DNA from: an uncultured Kiritimatiellota bacterium
Lineage (GTDB): Bacteria; Verrucomicrobiota; Kiritimatiellia; RFP12; UBA1067
Assembly: GCA_934643865.1 (NCBI GenBank)
Contig: CAKUCX010000057.1
Location: 1-21,528, forward strand
Direction: 5' to 3'
DNA length: 21,528 bases
This document shows, piece after piece, positions 14,475 through 21,375 of this stretch (positions are counted from its first letter, which is position 1; every line of letters starts with the position of its first letter). Position numbers and translations under genes: made by a program. Below the pieces are notes generated by a model. The model worked only from the letters and a program-made list of their open reading frames with translations. It was not told the origin of the DNA and ran no database searches.

Positions 14475-15422
14475 ATGGCAAAGTATCTTGACCCCAAGGC
14501 TGATGTCACCTTCAAGAAGGTCTTTGGCGAGCACAAGAATCTCGTCATCAGCCTTCTCAATGCCTTGCTTCCCCTTGACGATGGCAAGCAGGTGGAGTCG
14601 ATCGAGTATCTGCCGCCGGAGATGGTGCCGGACAACCCGGACAAGAAAAACAGCATCGTTGACGTACGCTGCGAAGAGACCGGCGGCCGCACGTTCATCG
14701 TCGAGATGCAGCTGAACTGGACAACGGCCTTCAAGGAGCGCGTCCTCTTCAACGCCGCAAAGGCGTATGTGCGGCAGATCGACAGGAGCGAGGAATACAA
14801 ACTCCTCCAACCGGTCTATTCGCTCAATCTTGTCAACACGACATTCGAGCCCGATACGGACAACTGCTACCATTACTACTCGATGGTCCATCATCTCGAC
14901 ACAAAGAAGAAGATAGACGGCCTTCATCTGGTGTTCGTGGAATTGCCCAAGTTCAAGCCGCAGTCCTTCGCCGAGAAGAAGATGGCGGTGCTGTGGCTCA
15001 AGTTCCTCACCGAGATAGACGAAAAGACGCGCACGGCGCCGCAGGAGCTCTTGGACAATCCCGAAGTTTCCAAGGCGCTGGAGATCGTCGAGGAGTCCGC
15101 TTACAGCGACGCGGAGATGGCGGCATACGAAGGGTACTGGGACGCAGTGCGCCGCGAGGCAACATTTGTCGGAGAGCTTGACGACGCGAGAGCGGAGCTT
15201 GCCGAGGAGCGGAAGAAGCTTGACGCGGCAAAGGCCGAACGCGACGCGGCAAAGGCGGAACTTGAAAAACTGCGGCAAGACAAGCTCAACACCGCCCGCA
15301 AAATGAAAGACAAGGGCTTTGCCGTAGCGGACATCGCCGACCTCACCGGCCTCACCGCCGACGAAATCGCTCGGCTCTCGCCTCCGCTCGGCTTGGAGAG
15401 CGCACCGCGCTCTCCAAGCTAA
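14475..15422 (+). CDS. Rpn-family PD-(D/E)XK nuclease (recombination-promoting, transposase-like)
   Basis: 315 aa. The N-terminus has MAKYLDPKADVTFKKVFGEHKN followed by LLNALLPL. The nuclease core follows with D63 (IVDVRCE) and E77-x-Q79 (FIVEMQ). Further family blocks are ERVLFNAAKAYVRQI, LQPVYSLNLVN and DGLHLVFVELPKF. A coiled coil rich in Ala, Glu and Lys (about 230-262) precedes a small helical tail (MKDKGFAVADIADLTGLTADEIARL), common in this family. Rpn proteins are DNA nucleases tied to recA-independent recombination and possibly to phage defence; they are often numerous in gut genomes. ATG 14475 was chosen by homology; an in-frame ATG at 14451 is possible. The last residues (LGLESAPRSPS) are encoded by a hairpin repeat. 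Confidence 0.85.
   Translation: MAKYLDPKADVTFKKVFGEHKNLVISLLNALLPLDDGKQVESIEYLPPEMVPDNPDKKNSIVDVRCEETGGRTFIVEMQLNWTTAFKERVLFNAAKAYVRQIDRSEEYKLLQPVYSLNLVNTTFEPDTDNCYHYYSMVHHLDTKKKIDGLHLVFVELPKFKPQSFAEKKMAVLWLKFLTEIDEKTRTAPQELLDNPEVSKALEIVEESAYSDAEMAAYEGYWDAVRREATFVGELDDARAELAEERKKLDAAKAERDAAKAELEKLRQDKLNTARKMKDKGFAVADIADLTGLTADEIARLSPPLGLESAPRSPS
15391..15419. repeat. 13-bp perfect hairpin forming the end of the Rpn gene
   Basis: GCTTGGAGAGCGC (15391-15403) pairs perfectly with GCGCTCTCCAAGC (15407-15419) over a 3-nt loop. It encodes the final ten or so codons, and the stop begins at its edge. There is no T tract, and the arms look like a dispersed palindromic repeat. It could still slow or end transcription. 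Confidence 0.7.
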
Positions 15423-15471
15423 CGCGGCGGTTACGCGCTGTGACAGCACTCTCAAATCGCGAAACTGAAAT

Positions 15472-15668
15472 GAAAGGACGAGCCCATTTCAAGCCCGATT
15501 CCGGCTCTTGTGATGGTGATGCGGCAAGGTGCCATGCGCCGGGAACGTGTGCCGGATGACGTACGGCTTCGAGTTGCCGTCGGGATGGACAGGCAACCCG
15601 AAGCCGTTCCTACGAGTTCTTTCGTCACCATTTCACGGGCTCGTTGAGAATCGAGCCGTCGGACGGAT
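15472..15668 (+). repeat. Long direct repeat, copy A
   Basis: 197 bp nearly identical to 19988-20178. By eye there are about four substitutions, a 1-nt indel and a 7-nt insertion in this copy. It carries, on the - strand, the orphan last 14 or so codons of the cupin at 20135 (PSDGSILNEPVKW plus stop) and its 3' flank. With copy B it brackets the five-gene redox operon. No gene of its own is seen; the rest of 15423-15691 is unremarkable. Confidence 0.88.
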
Positions 15669-15691
15669 CATCGATTCGTGAAGGAGACGCC

Positions 15692-16336
15692 ATGAACGAA
15701 CGCAAGGGAGTGCTTTTCTCGATAGCGGCGGAGAATGCGCCGGTCGACGGCTGCACGGTCTCGAAGGCCGTTGCCGAAGTCGCTGGGCGGCGAATCTCCC
15801 ATTTCGCCCTCGCGGCAGGAACGGACATCAGTCCCGAAACATATGACTACCATAAACTGTGGATAGTCATGGATGGCGGGGGAGAGGTTTTAGGCGAAAA
15901 GAACACGAAGGTCGCAAAGGGAGATGCTTTCGTCACGCCTGTCGGCCAGCCGGTGGGCGTCAAGACCGAGGCGGGCATCGTCTATACGGAAATCGAAACA
16001 GGAAAGGAACACAAAATGAAGGTGAATCCGGGCGAGGCATTCGCTCTCAAGGATGTTCTTCCCTATGCGGAGGGGCGCATCGTCAACAAGGACATCATCA
16101 ATGAGCCGAAGTTGAAGTTCGTATTGATGAGTTTCGCCGCCGGCACGGGTTTGAGCGAACACGCCGCGCCGGGCGAGGCGCTGATCTTCGCGCTCGACGG
16201 CGAGGGCGTAATCGGCTATGAGGGCAAGGAACACACCATCAAGGCGGGGGAGAACTTCGCGTTCGCCAAGAACGGCGCACATTGGGTCCGCGCCGAAAAG
16301 CCGTTCAAGATGGCGTTGCTGCTGACATTGGATTGA
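15692..16336 (+). CDS. Two-domain cupin protein
   Basis: 214 aa with two cupin barrels. The first runs from about 20 to 105 (HFALAAGTDISPETYDYHKLWIVMDGGGEV, GDAFVTPVGQPVGV). The second runs from about 115 to 212 (LMSFAAGTGLSEHAAPGEALIFALDGEGVIGY, IKAGENFAFAKNGAHWV). The second keeps a His/Glu set (SEHAAPGEALIF, GAHWV), so it may bind a metal. No substrate can be named. ATG 15692 follows AAGGAGA at 15681. It starts a run of five + strand genes with gaps of 11-39 nt. No promoter was found directly ahead, where the direct repeat lies, which is odd for a first gene. A frameshifted copy of its 5' end lies at 12611. Confidence 0.82.
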   Translation: MNERKGVLFSIAAENAPVDGCTVSKAVAEVAGRRISHFALAAGTDISPETYDYHKLWIVMDGGGEVLGEKNTKVAKGDAFVTPVGQPVGVKTEAGIVYTEIETGKEHKMKVNPGEAFALKDVLPYAEGRIVNKDIINEPKLKFVLMSFAAGTGLSEHAAPGEALIFALDGEGVIGYEGKEHTIKAGENFAFAKNGAHWVRAEKPFKMALLLTLD

Positions 16337-16356
16337 CGAGCGAAAGGAGAACCAAG

Positions 16357-16545
16357 ATGAGAGCGTATGTAGATCATGAACTGTGCATAGGCTGCGGCCT
16401 TTGCACCAGCATCGCGCCTGACGTGTTCGTAATGAACGCGGACGGCAAGGCGGAGGCCGTCTCGGACACGACCGATGCAAACGGCGAGTCGGTAAAGCAG
16501 GCTATCGAGGGATGCCCCGTGGCCGCAATAAGGGAAACGGAATAA
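16357..16545 (+). CDS. Small single-cluster ferredoxin
   Basis: 62 aa. The cluster ligands are C10, C13, C16 and C53 (CIGCGLCTSIAPDVF and GCPVAAI). This is the pattern of monocluster 4Fe-4S ferredoxins with the second cysteine set reduced to one; the P after the last Cys is conserved. It carries one low-potential electron in the cytoplasm. ATG 16357 was chosen for the AAAGGAGA ribosome-binding site and homology. It lies 20 nt after the bicupin gene and 39 nt before hcp, so it is the likely electron donor for the hybrid cluster protein. Confidence 0.9.
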   Translation: MRAYVDHELCIGCGLCTSIAPDVFVMNADGKAEAVSDTTDANGESVKQAIEGCPVAAIRETE

Positions 16546-16584
16546 CGCGCAGAATTTCATCACTTCAAACGGGAGAATTTGAAA

Positions 16585-18168
16585 ATGAACGAACAGAAGA
16601 TGTTTTGCTGGCAATGCCAGGAGACTGCAGGAAATAAGGGCTGCACGGTATGCGGCGTGTGCGGCAAGACGGCTGACGTCGCTGCGTTGCAGGATGAACT
16701 GGTCTATGAGACGAAGCGTCTCTCGCAAGTCACGACAGCGTTGCGTAAGGATGGCAAGCCGGTCGACAAGGATATCAACCACCTCGTGACGGTCAATCTC
16801 TTCATCACCATCACGAACGCGAATTTCGACGCCGATGCAATCAAGGCCGCGATAGCCAAGACGAAGACAATGCGGGGCAAATTAGCCACAAAGGACACAA
16901 AGAGCACAAAGGATATGGTCGGCGTTCTCGCGACCACCGACGAGGATATCCGCTCTTTGCGCGAGTTGATTACCTACGGTCTTAAGGGGCTTGCCGCCTA
17001 CTCAAAACACGCGAATGCGCTCATGCAGGATGACGAGGATGTCGATGCGTTCATCCAACGCGCGTTGGCGGCGACGCTTGACGATTCGCTTTCGGTAAAC
17101 GATCTCATCGCTCTTGCCCTTGAAACCGGCAAGTTCGGCGTCGCGGGCATGGCGCTCCTCGACAAGGCAAACACATCCGCCTACGGCAACCCAGAGATCA
17201 CGGAGGTCGATATCGGCGTTCGCGCGAACCCCGGCATTTTGATTTCAGGCCACGATCTGCGAGACCTTGAGATGCTGCTTGAGCAGACGGCTGGGGCGGG
17301 CATCGATGTCTATACACATTCTGAGATGCTTCCGTCCCACTACTATCCGGCCTTCAAGAAGTATCCGCACTTCGCAGGCAACTACGGGAACGCGTGGTGG
17401 AAGCAGAAGGAGGAGTTCGAGAAGTTCAACGGCCCGATCCTGATGACGACGAACTGCGTCGTGCCGCCTGCCGCATCCTACAAGGACAGGCTTTGGACGA
17501 CCGGCGCGGCGGGATTCCCAGGATGCCGCCATATCGACGGAGAATACGGCGAGCAAAAGGACTTCTCCGCGCTCATCGAGCAGGCGAAGAAATGTCCGCC
17601 GCCGACGGGAATCGAATCCGGCAAGATCGTGGGCGGGTTCGCGCACGAACAGGTGTTCGCGCTTGCCGGGAAAGTCGTCGAGGCCGTGAAGTCGGGTGCG
17701 ATCAGGAAGTTCGTGGTGATGGCGGGCTGCGATGGACGCCACAAGTCCCGCGACTACTATGCCGAGTTCGCCAAGGCATTGCCGAAGGATGTGGTGATTC
17801 TCACGGCGGGATGCGCAAAGTACAAGTACAACAAGCTGGATCTGGGCGACATCGGCGGCATTCCGCGCGTCCTCGATGCTGGACAGTGCAACGACTCGTA
17901 TTCGCTAGCGCTCATCGCACTGAGGCTCAAGGAGGTTTTCGGCCTTGACGACATCAACAAGCTGCCGCTCGCCTTCAACATCGCATGGTACGAGCAGAAG
18001 GCCGTCATCGTCCTGCTGGCGCTCCTTTACCTTGGCGTGAAGAACATCCATCTTGGCCCTACCCTCCCGGCGTTCCTCTCTTCGAACGTCGCCAAGGTGC
18101 TCGTCGAGAACTTCGGCATCGCCGGCATCGGATCGGTGGACGACGACATGAAACTCCTCGTTGGCTGA
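16585..18168 (+). CDS. hcp: Hybrid cluster protein (hydroxylamine reductase / NO-stress protein), class I
   Basis: 527 aa. N-terminal C8-x2-C11-x8-C20-x5-C26 is the class I 4Fe-4S site; an extra C23 lies inside it. The hybrid-cluster ligands H223, E247, C291, C382, C410, C435, E470 and K472 match H244, E268, C312, C406, C434, C459, E494 and K496 of Desulfovibrio Hcp at a constant offset in each half, so the active centre is intact. Hcp reduces hydroxylamine in vitro and acts on nitric oxide in vivo in some bacteria; it is cytoplasmic. ATG 16585 follows GGGAG at 16571-16575. The linker at about residues 101-110 (ATKDTKSTKD) comes from a short dispersed repeat. It is the centre of an operon with a ferredoxin and a C_GCAxxG_C_C protein. 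Confidence 0.95.
   Translation: MNEQKMFCWQCQETAGNKGCTVCGVCGKTADVAALQDELVYETKRLSQVTTALRKDGKPVDKDINHLVTVNLFITITNANFDADAIKAAIAKTKTMRGKLATKDTKSTKDMVGVLATTDEDIRSLRELITYGLKGLAAYSKHANALMQDDEDVDAFIQRALAATLDDSLSVNDLIALALETGKFGVAGMALLDKANTSAYGNPEITEVDIGVRANPGILISGHDLRDLEMLLEQTAGAGIDVYTHSEMLPSHYYPAFKKYPHFAGNYGNAWWKQKEEFEKFNGPILMTTNCVVPPAASYKDRLWTTGAAGFPGCRHIDGEYGEQKDFSALIEQAKKCPPPTGIESGKIVGGFAHEQVFALAGKVVEAVKSGAIRKFVVMAGCDGRHKSRDYYAEFAKALPKDVVILTAGCAKYKYNKLDLGDIGGIPRVLDAGQCNDSYSLALIALRLKEVFGLDDINKLPLAFNIAWYEQKAVIVLLALLYLGVKNIHLGPTLPAFLSSNVAKVLVENFGIAGIGSVDDDMKLLVG
16885..16914. repeat. ACAAAGGACACAAAG-type repeat inside hcp
   Basis: A run of CACAAAG-like words, each ending in AAG or AAGG, is read in frame as ATKDTKSTKD. 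This word type occurs dispersed in many bacterial genomes. It lies in the variable linker after the N-terminal helical domain, well away from the cluster ligands. Confidence 0.65.
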
Positions 18169-18179
18169 AAGGAGCTGAA

Positions 18180-18566
18180 ATGATGACACATGAAAGACAG
18201 GAATACGCCGCGCAGCTGAAGCGCGAGATGAACTGCTGCCAGGCGGTCGTGCGAGCCTTCGCCGATACGCTGGACATGCCGGTGGACAAACTCATGCAGC
18301 TTTCCGCTGGATTCGGCTCCGGCATGGGGACGATGGAGGGAACCTGCGGTGCGCTTGCTGGGGCGATCGTGGTCGCGGGACTCCGTACTGGCGGGAATGG
18401 CACTATGTCGTTGTCGCGCAAGATACTGCCGCGCTTTAAGGAACTCTGCGGCGCGACGATCTGCCGCGACCTCAAGGGCATCGGAACAGGCAAGATCCTG
18501 TGCAGTTGCGAGAACTGCGTCCGCAACGCTGTCCTCGCGGCGGAAGAGGCGTTGGAGACAAAATAA
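18180..18566 (+). CDS. C_GCAxxG_C_C family protein
   Basis: 128 aa. The family pattern is visible: NCCQAVVRAF (C19, C20), then SAGFGSGMGTMEGTCGALAGA (C56), then ELCGATICRDL (C90, C95) and CSCENCVRNA (C108, C110, C113). These small cysteine-rich proteins are found in anaerobes; a redox or metal-linked role is likely but not proven. It starts with ATGATG; the first is preceded by AAAGGAG (18168-18174), which overlaps the hcp stop codon by one base. The 11-nt gap to hcp and 16-nt gap to the next gene place it firmly in the operon. Confidence 0.85.
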   Translation: MMTHERQEYAAQLKREMNCCQAVVRAFADTLDMPVDKLMQLSAGFGSGMGTMEGTCGALAGAIVVAGLRTGGNGTMSLSRKILPRFKELCGATICRDLKGIGTGKILCSCENCVRNAVLAAEEALETK

Positions 18567-18582
18567 CAAGGAGCATTGCACT

Positions 18583-19641
18583 ATGAAGAAGATTGCGTTT
18601 TTCGACACCAAGCCGTACGACAAGGAGTCGTTCGAGCGGCAAAACAACGGACGGTACGACATCCGCTACTTTGAGACGCGGCTGACCGCTGCGGCGTTGC
18701 CGCTCGCCGACGGATGCGATGCGGCGTGCGCGTTCGTGAATGCCGAAATCGACCGTGCCGTGGTCGAAGGGCTTGTGAAGCGCGGCATCAAGGTTCTCGC
18801 CATGCGGTGCGCGGGCTACAACAACGTCGATTTCAAGGCGGCATACGAGGCCGGTCTTACGGTCGTGCGCGTTCCCGCCTATTCCCCATACGCCGTCGCG
18901 GAACACGCCGCCGCGCTCTTGATGACGCTGACGCGCCACATCCACAAGGCGGCGGCGCGAACGCGCGACTTCAACTTCTCGCTTGTCGGGTTGACGGGAT
19001 TCGACCTTCACGGCAAGACGGCGGGCATTGTCGGAACGGGCAAGATTGGGCGTATCTTCGCCGACATCTGCAAGGGATTCGGGATGAAGGTTCTCGCCTA
19101 CGACGCATTCCCGAATCCTGCGACGGGACTTGAATATGTCACGCTCGACAGGCTTCTTGCAGAGTCGGATGTCGTGTCGCTCCACTGTCCGCTTCTCCCC
19201 GACACGAAGCACCTCATCAACGCCGACACGCTCGCAAAGGCAAAGCGCGGCTTCACGCTCATCAACACTTCTCGCGGCGGTCTTGTTGATTCAAAGGCAT
19301 TGTTGGCGGCGCTGCGCGATGGCACGGTCGGGGCGGCAGGCTTGGATGTGTACGAAGAGGAAAGCGAATGGTTCTACGAAGATCGTTCGGACGTGACGCG
19401 GCAGAACAAGACGCTGTCGCTCCTCGTCTCGCTACCAAACGTGATCGTCACCTCGCATCAGGCGTTCCTGACGCATGAAGCACTTGCCAACATCGCTACG
19501 ACCACGCTCAAGAACCTTGACGCCTATTTCGCGGGCGCACCGCTTGAAAACGAGATCTGCTATCGCTGCCTCGGTTCAGGTGGAGCGAAAAAGGCCGACT
19601 GCCCACAGCGCGCCAATGGCCGTTGCCATAGTGTCACCTGA
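18583..19641 (+). CDS. D-2-hydroxyacid dehydrogenase (D-lactate dehydrogenase type) with Cys-rich tail
   Basis: 352 aa. It has the D-isomer-specific 2-hydroxyacid dehydrogenase fold. The NAD motif GIVGTGKIG is at 148-156, with the acidic residue of YDAF near 173. The catalytic set is R231 (NTSRGGLVD), a Glu near 258-260 (DVYEEE) and H292 (SHQAFLT). The whole pattern (MRCAGYNNVD, HCPLLPDTKHLIN, YEEESEWFYED) is that of fermentative LdhA, which converts pyruvate to D-lactate with NADH. Unusually, the C-terminus carries four cysteines, C326-x2-C329-x10-C340-x7-C348, suggesting a small metal or Fe-S knob. ATG 18583 has AAGGAG about 9 nt upstream. It is the last gene of the operon. Confidence 0.92.
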   Translation: MKKIAFFDTKPYDKESFERQNNGRYDIRYFETRLTAAALPLADGCDAACAFVNAEIDRAVVEGLVKRGIKVLAMRCAGYNNVDFKAAYEAGLTVVRVPAYSPYAVAEHAAALLMTLTRHIHKAAARTRDFNFSLVGLTGFDLHGKTAGIVGTGKIGRIFADICKGFGMKVLAYDAFPNPATGLEYVTLDRLLAESDVVSLHCPLLPDTKHLINADTLAKAKRGFTLINTSRGGLVDSKALLAALRDGTVGAAGLDVYEEESEWFYEDRSDVTRQNKTLSLLVSLPNVIVTSHQAFLTHEALANIATTTLKNLDAYFAGAPLENEICYRCLGSGGAKKADCPQRANGRCHSVT

Positions 19642-19657
19642 CCGTCATCAGGCGTCT

Positions 19658-19674
19658 ATGGGGTCTGACCCCAT
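19658..19674. repeat. ATGGGGTC/GACCCCAT palindrome
   Basis: Perfect 8-bp arms around a single T. GGGGTCTGACCCC-type palindromes are, to my knowledge, common as dispersed elements and near IS200-like or REP-associated transposases. It lies 17 nt after the ldh stop and could also end transcription, though no T tract follows. Confidence 0.6.
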
Positions 19675-19987
19675 TGCAGGAAACTGTTGATAACTACCTA
19701 TTCCGAGGACTTGATGGCGATTCTCTTCTCGCGGTTGATTGCGTTCGTCGAATGCTGCGTAGCCGTTCCGGCCAATCGGATCGGCTCGAAGACGATGACG
19801 CTGGAGCAGGGGATCCACTACCTCTCTCGCGAGGAGAAGGTGCGTCACATCACGGGCAGACCGTGAAAAGTCGTCAAGCGGCTGATTTTTCCCGAAAAAG
19901 AAGCGCAAACTTGAACGCACGAAACCGAGCGGCAGCTCCCCGGACTTGGAGCGGAGCCTGTTTCAGGGAAGTGGATGAATCATTCCA
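19675..19987. other. Intergenic stretch, possibly a decayed gene
   Basis: A + strand frame (ATG 19714 to TGA 19864) encodes 50 aa ending in TLEQGIHYLSREEKVRHITG. The frame shifts at about 19865, after which another frame continues without a recognised motif. It may be the tail of a lost coding sequence. I do not recognise the family and no promoter or ribosome-binding site supports expression. Confidence 0.3.
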
Positions 19988-20178
19988 GAAAGGGACGAGT
20001 CCATTTCAGGCCCGATTCCGGCTCTTGTGATGGTGATGCGGCAAGATGCCGGGAACGTGTGCCGGATGACGTACGGCTTCGAGTTGCCGTCGGGATGGAC
20101 AGGCAACCCGAAGCCGTTCCTACGAGTTCTTTCGTCACCACTTCACGGGCTCGTTGAGAATCGAGCCGTCGGACGGAT
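19988..20178 (+). repeat. Long direct repeat, copy B
   Basis: 191 bp nearly identical to 15472-15668, same orientation. Here it includes the true 3' end of the cupin gene at 20135 and 147 nt beyond it, so copy B is probably the original context and copy A the derived one. GGCTCG/CGAGCC near 20147-20166 can form a small hairpin within the last cupin codons. Confidence 0.88.
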
Positions 20179-20584
20179 TGACGCTGCCGGGTTTCGCGGC
20201 CCTATACTGGACGCAGAGCATCACGAGCGGCTGGTCTCCCGTATTGCGGACGGCCCGCTTGCCTGCGGGGGCGACACGGACGACCGAGCCCTCCTTCACC
20301 GGGATGTTCACGCCATCGACCTGGTATTCGCCCTTGCCCGAAAGGAAGAAGTACAGCTCCTCGTGGTCCTTGTGGACATGGTAGAAGCCGCCCTCGGTTC
20401 CGGGCGCGAAGACCTGGTACGAAAAGTCCGCGCCGCCGGCCTTGACCGCCGAACCGCCGAAAACCTTGCCCGGAATCTTCACCCCCGGACCAAGTTCCAG
20501 CACATAGTCCTTGAGCTCTGCGAGCGGGCCGAGATCGATGGCCGTCGCGTTGGCGATTTCCGCCGTTGTCTTGATTTCCTTCAT
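20135..20584 (-). CDS. Single-domain cupin protein
   Basis: 149 aa. Motif 1 is FYHVHKDHEELYFFLSGKG (H69, H71, E75/E76), a good metal-binding cupin signature. Motif 2 reads APAGKRAVRNTGD, where the usual third histidine is absent; members of this sub-family, as I recall, carry Arg there. LVMLCVQYRA forms the last strand. The function is unknown; such proteins often bind small ligands or protect against stress. The start at 20584 overlaps the marR stop (ATGA), so the two are co-translated from the marR promoter. The last 14 codons lie in direct repeat B. Confidence 0.85.
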   Translation of the reverse strand: MKEIKTTAEIANATAIDLGPLAELKDYVLELGPGVKIPGKVFGGSAVKAGGADFSYQVFAPGTEGGFYHVHKDHEELYFFLSGKGEYQVDGVNIPVKEGSVVRVAPAGKRAVRNTGDQPLVMLCVQYRAAKPGSVNPSDGSILNEPVKW

Positions 20585-21024
20585 CTTGTTTTTCCTTTCT
20601 GTTTTTCCTGGTTTGCAAGCACCTTCTCCAACAACCTTTCAAGCGTCTCCGCCTCGTCAGGCGCGAGTCCATCATAGAACGTCGCGAGATAACGCCGCGA
20701 AATCGCCTTGAACGCGGCACGGAGGGCCTCGCCGGACTCCGACAGCCGCACGATCACGCGGCGGGTGTCGGCCGCCGACCTCTCGCGGACGACCAGGCCC
20801 TGGGCCGACAGCTTGTCGACCAGGACCGTCATCGTCGGGCGCGTCCGGTGGGCGAACTCGGCGATCTCGTGCATCGCCGCCTCGCCCTTCTGGAACAGGA
20901 GCGCCAGAACGTCCCCGTGCGACGGCGCCAGGCCTGCGAGACCCGCCCGCGCAAGCTCTCTGGCCAGCCACCGGTGCGACCGCTCGTTCAACCGTGATAT
21001 CAACATGCCGATGTTGTGTTTCAT
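20581..21024 (-). CDS. MarR-family transcriptional regulator
   Basis: 147 aa. It shows a winged helix with SHGDVLALLFQKGEAAMHEIAEFAHRTRPTMTVLVDKLSAQGLVVRERSAADTRRVIVRLSESG, the MarR helix-turn-helix and wing with the conserved DxR. Helical dimerisation ends lie on both sides. MarR proteins bind palindromic operators as dimers and let go on binding phenolic or oxidative signals. I chose ATG 21024 over the in-frame ATG at 21033 because the TATAAT box (21037-21032) overlaps the latter, which therefore cannot be on the transcript. The leader would then be nearly absent. It shares an operon with the cupin and probably represses itself through the palindrome at 21040-21053. Confidence 0.9.
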   Translation of the reverse strand: MKHNIGMLISRLNERSHRWLARELARAGLAGLAPSHGDVLALLFQKGEAAMHEIAEFAHRTRPTMTVLVDKLSAQGLVVRERSAADTRRVIVRLSESGEALRAAFKAISRRYLATFYDGLAPDEAETLERLLEKVLANQEKQKGKTR

Positions 21025-21031
21025 GGCGCGC

Positions 21032-21061
21032 ATTATATCATTAGATGTCTAATCGTGTCAA
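21032..21061 (-). promoter_or_regulatory. Consensus promoter of the marR-cupin operon
   Basis: The - strand has a perfect TTGACA (21061-21056), an 18-bp spacer and a perfect TATAAT (21037-21032) with a TG extension. This is the strongest promoter in the window. The start would fall at about 21025, next to the ATG at 21024. Confidence 0.75.
21040..21053. promoter_or_regulatory. Palindromic MarR operator
   Basis: ATTAGATGTCTAAT has 6-bp arms around TG. It resembles TTAG/CTAA-type MarR sites and lies between the -35 and -10 of the marR promoter. Bound repressor would block RNA polymerase, giving autoregulation. Confidence 0.7.
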
Positions 21062-21375
21062 TGGCCGTCGTTCGTCGAGGCAAAGGTCATAATGGCGCCT
21101 CTTTCTTTCATTGTCTCTACATAAATACCCTATTACTCAAAATTTCGCGATGATTGTCCGAAAGGCGATTTCGGATTTGCGCGGATTCTGCGAGGAAAAG
21201 CGCAGAGGGAACGCAAAGAGCGCGAAGGGGCTTTGCGGACTTTGCGTCAGAATTCTTTGCGGCCTTTGCGTTGAAAACATTGGCGGGCTTGATGTATGCG
21301 AGAGGAATTTCCGCTTTGGCCATGAGAGGCTTTCAGACCTGCGGACGAGACGTGAGTGCAGTTGATGGGCGTAGG
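21054..21375. other. AT-richer intergenic stretch with a dispersed repeat
   Basis: No gene is supported. At about 21176-21284 the words GCAAAG and CTTTGCG alternate in opposing orientation, so the segment can fold back on itself. The pattern is the same CGCAAAG-type short repeat family seen in many bacterial genomes and related in style to the repeat within hcp. Confidence 0.5.

Noticed and set aside
15423..15691. A + strand coding frame through direct repeat A (GFELPSGWTGNPKPF)
   Set aside because: The two repeat copies differ by a 7-nt and a 1-nt indel, which would shift the frame, and the copy at 20135 overlaps a real gene on the other strand.
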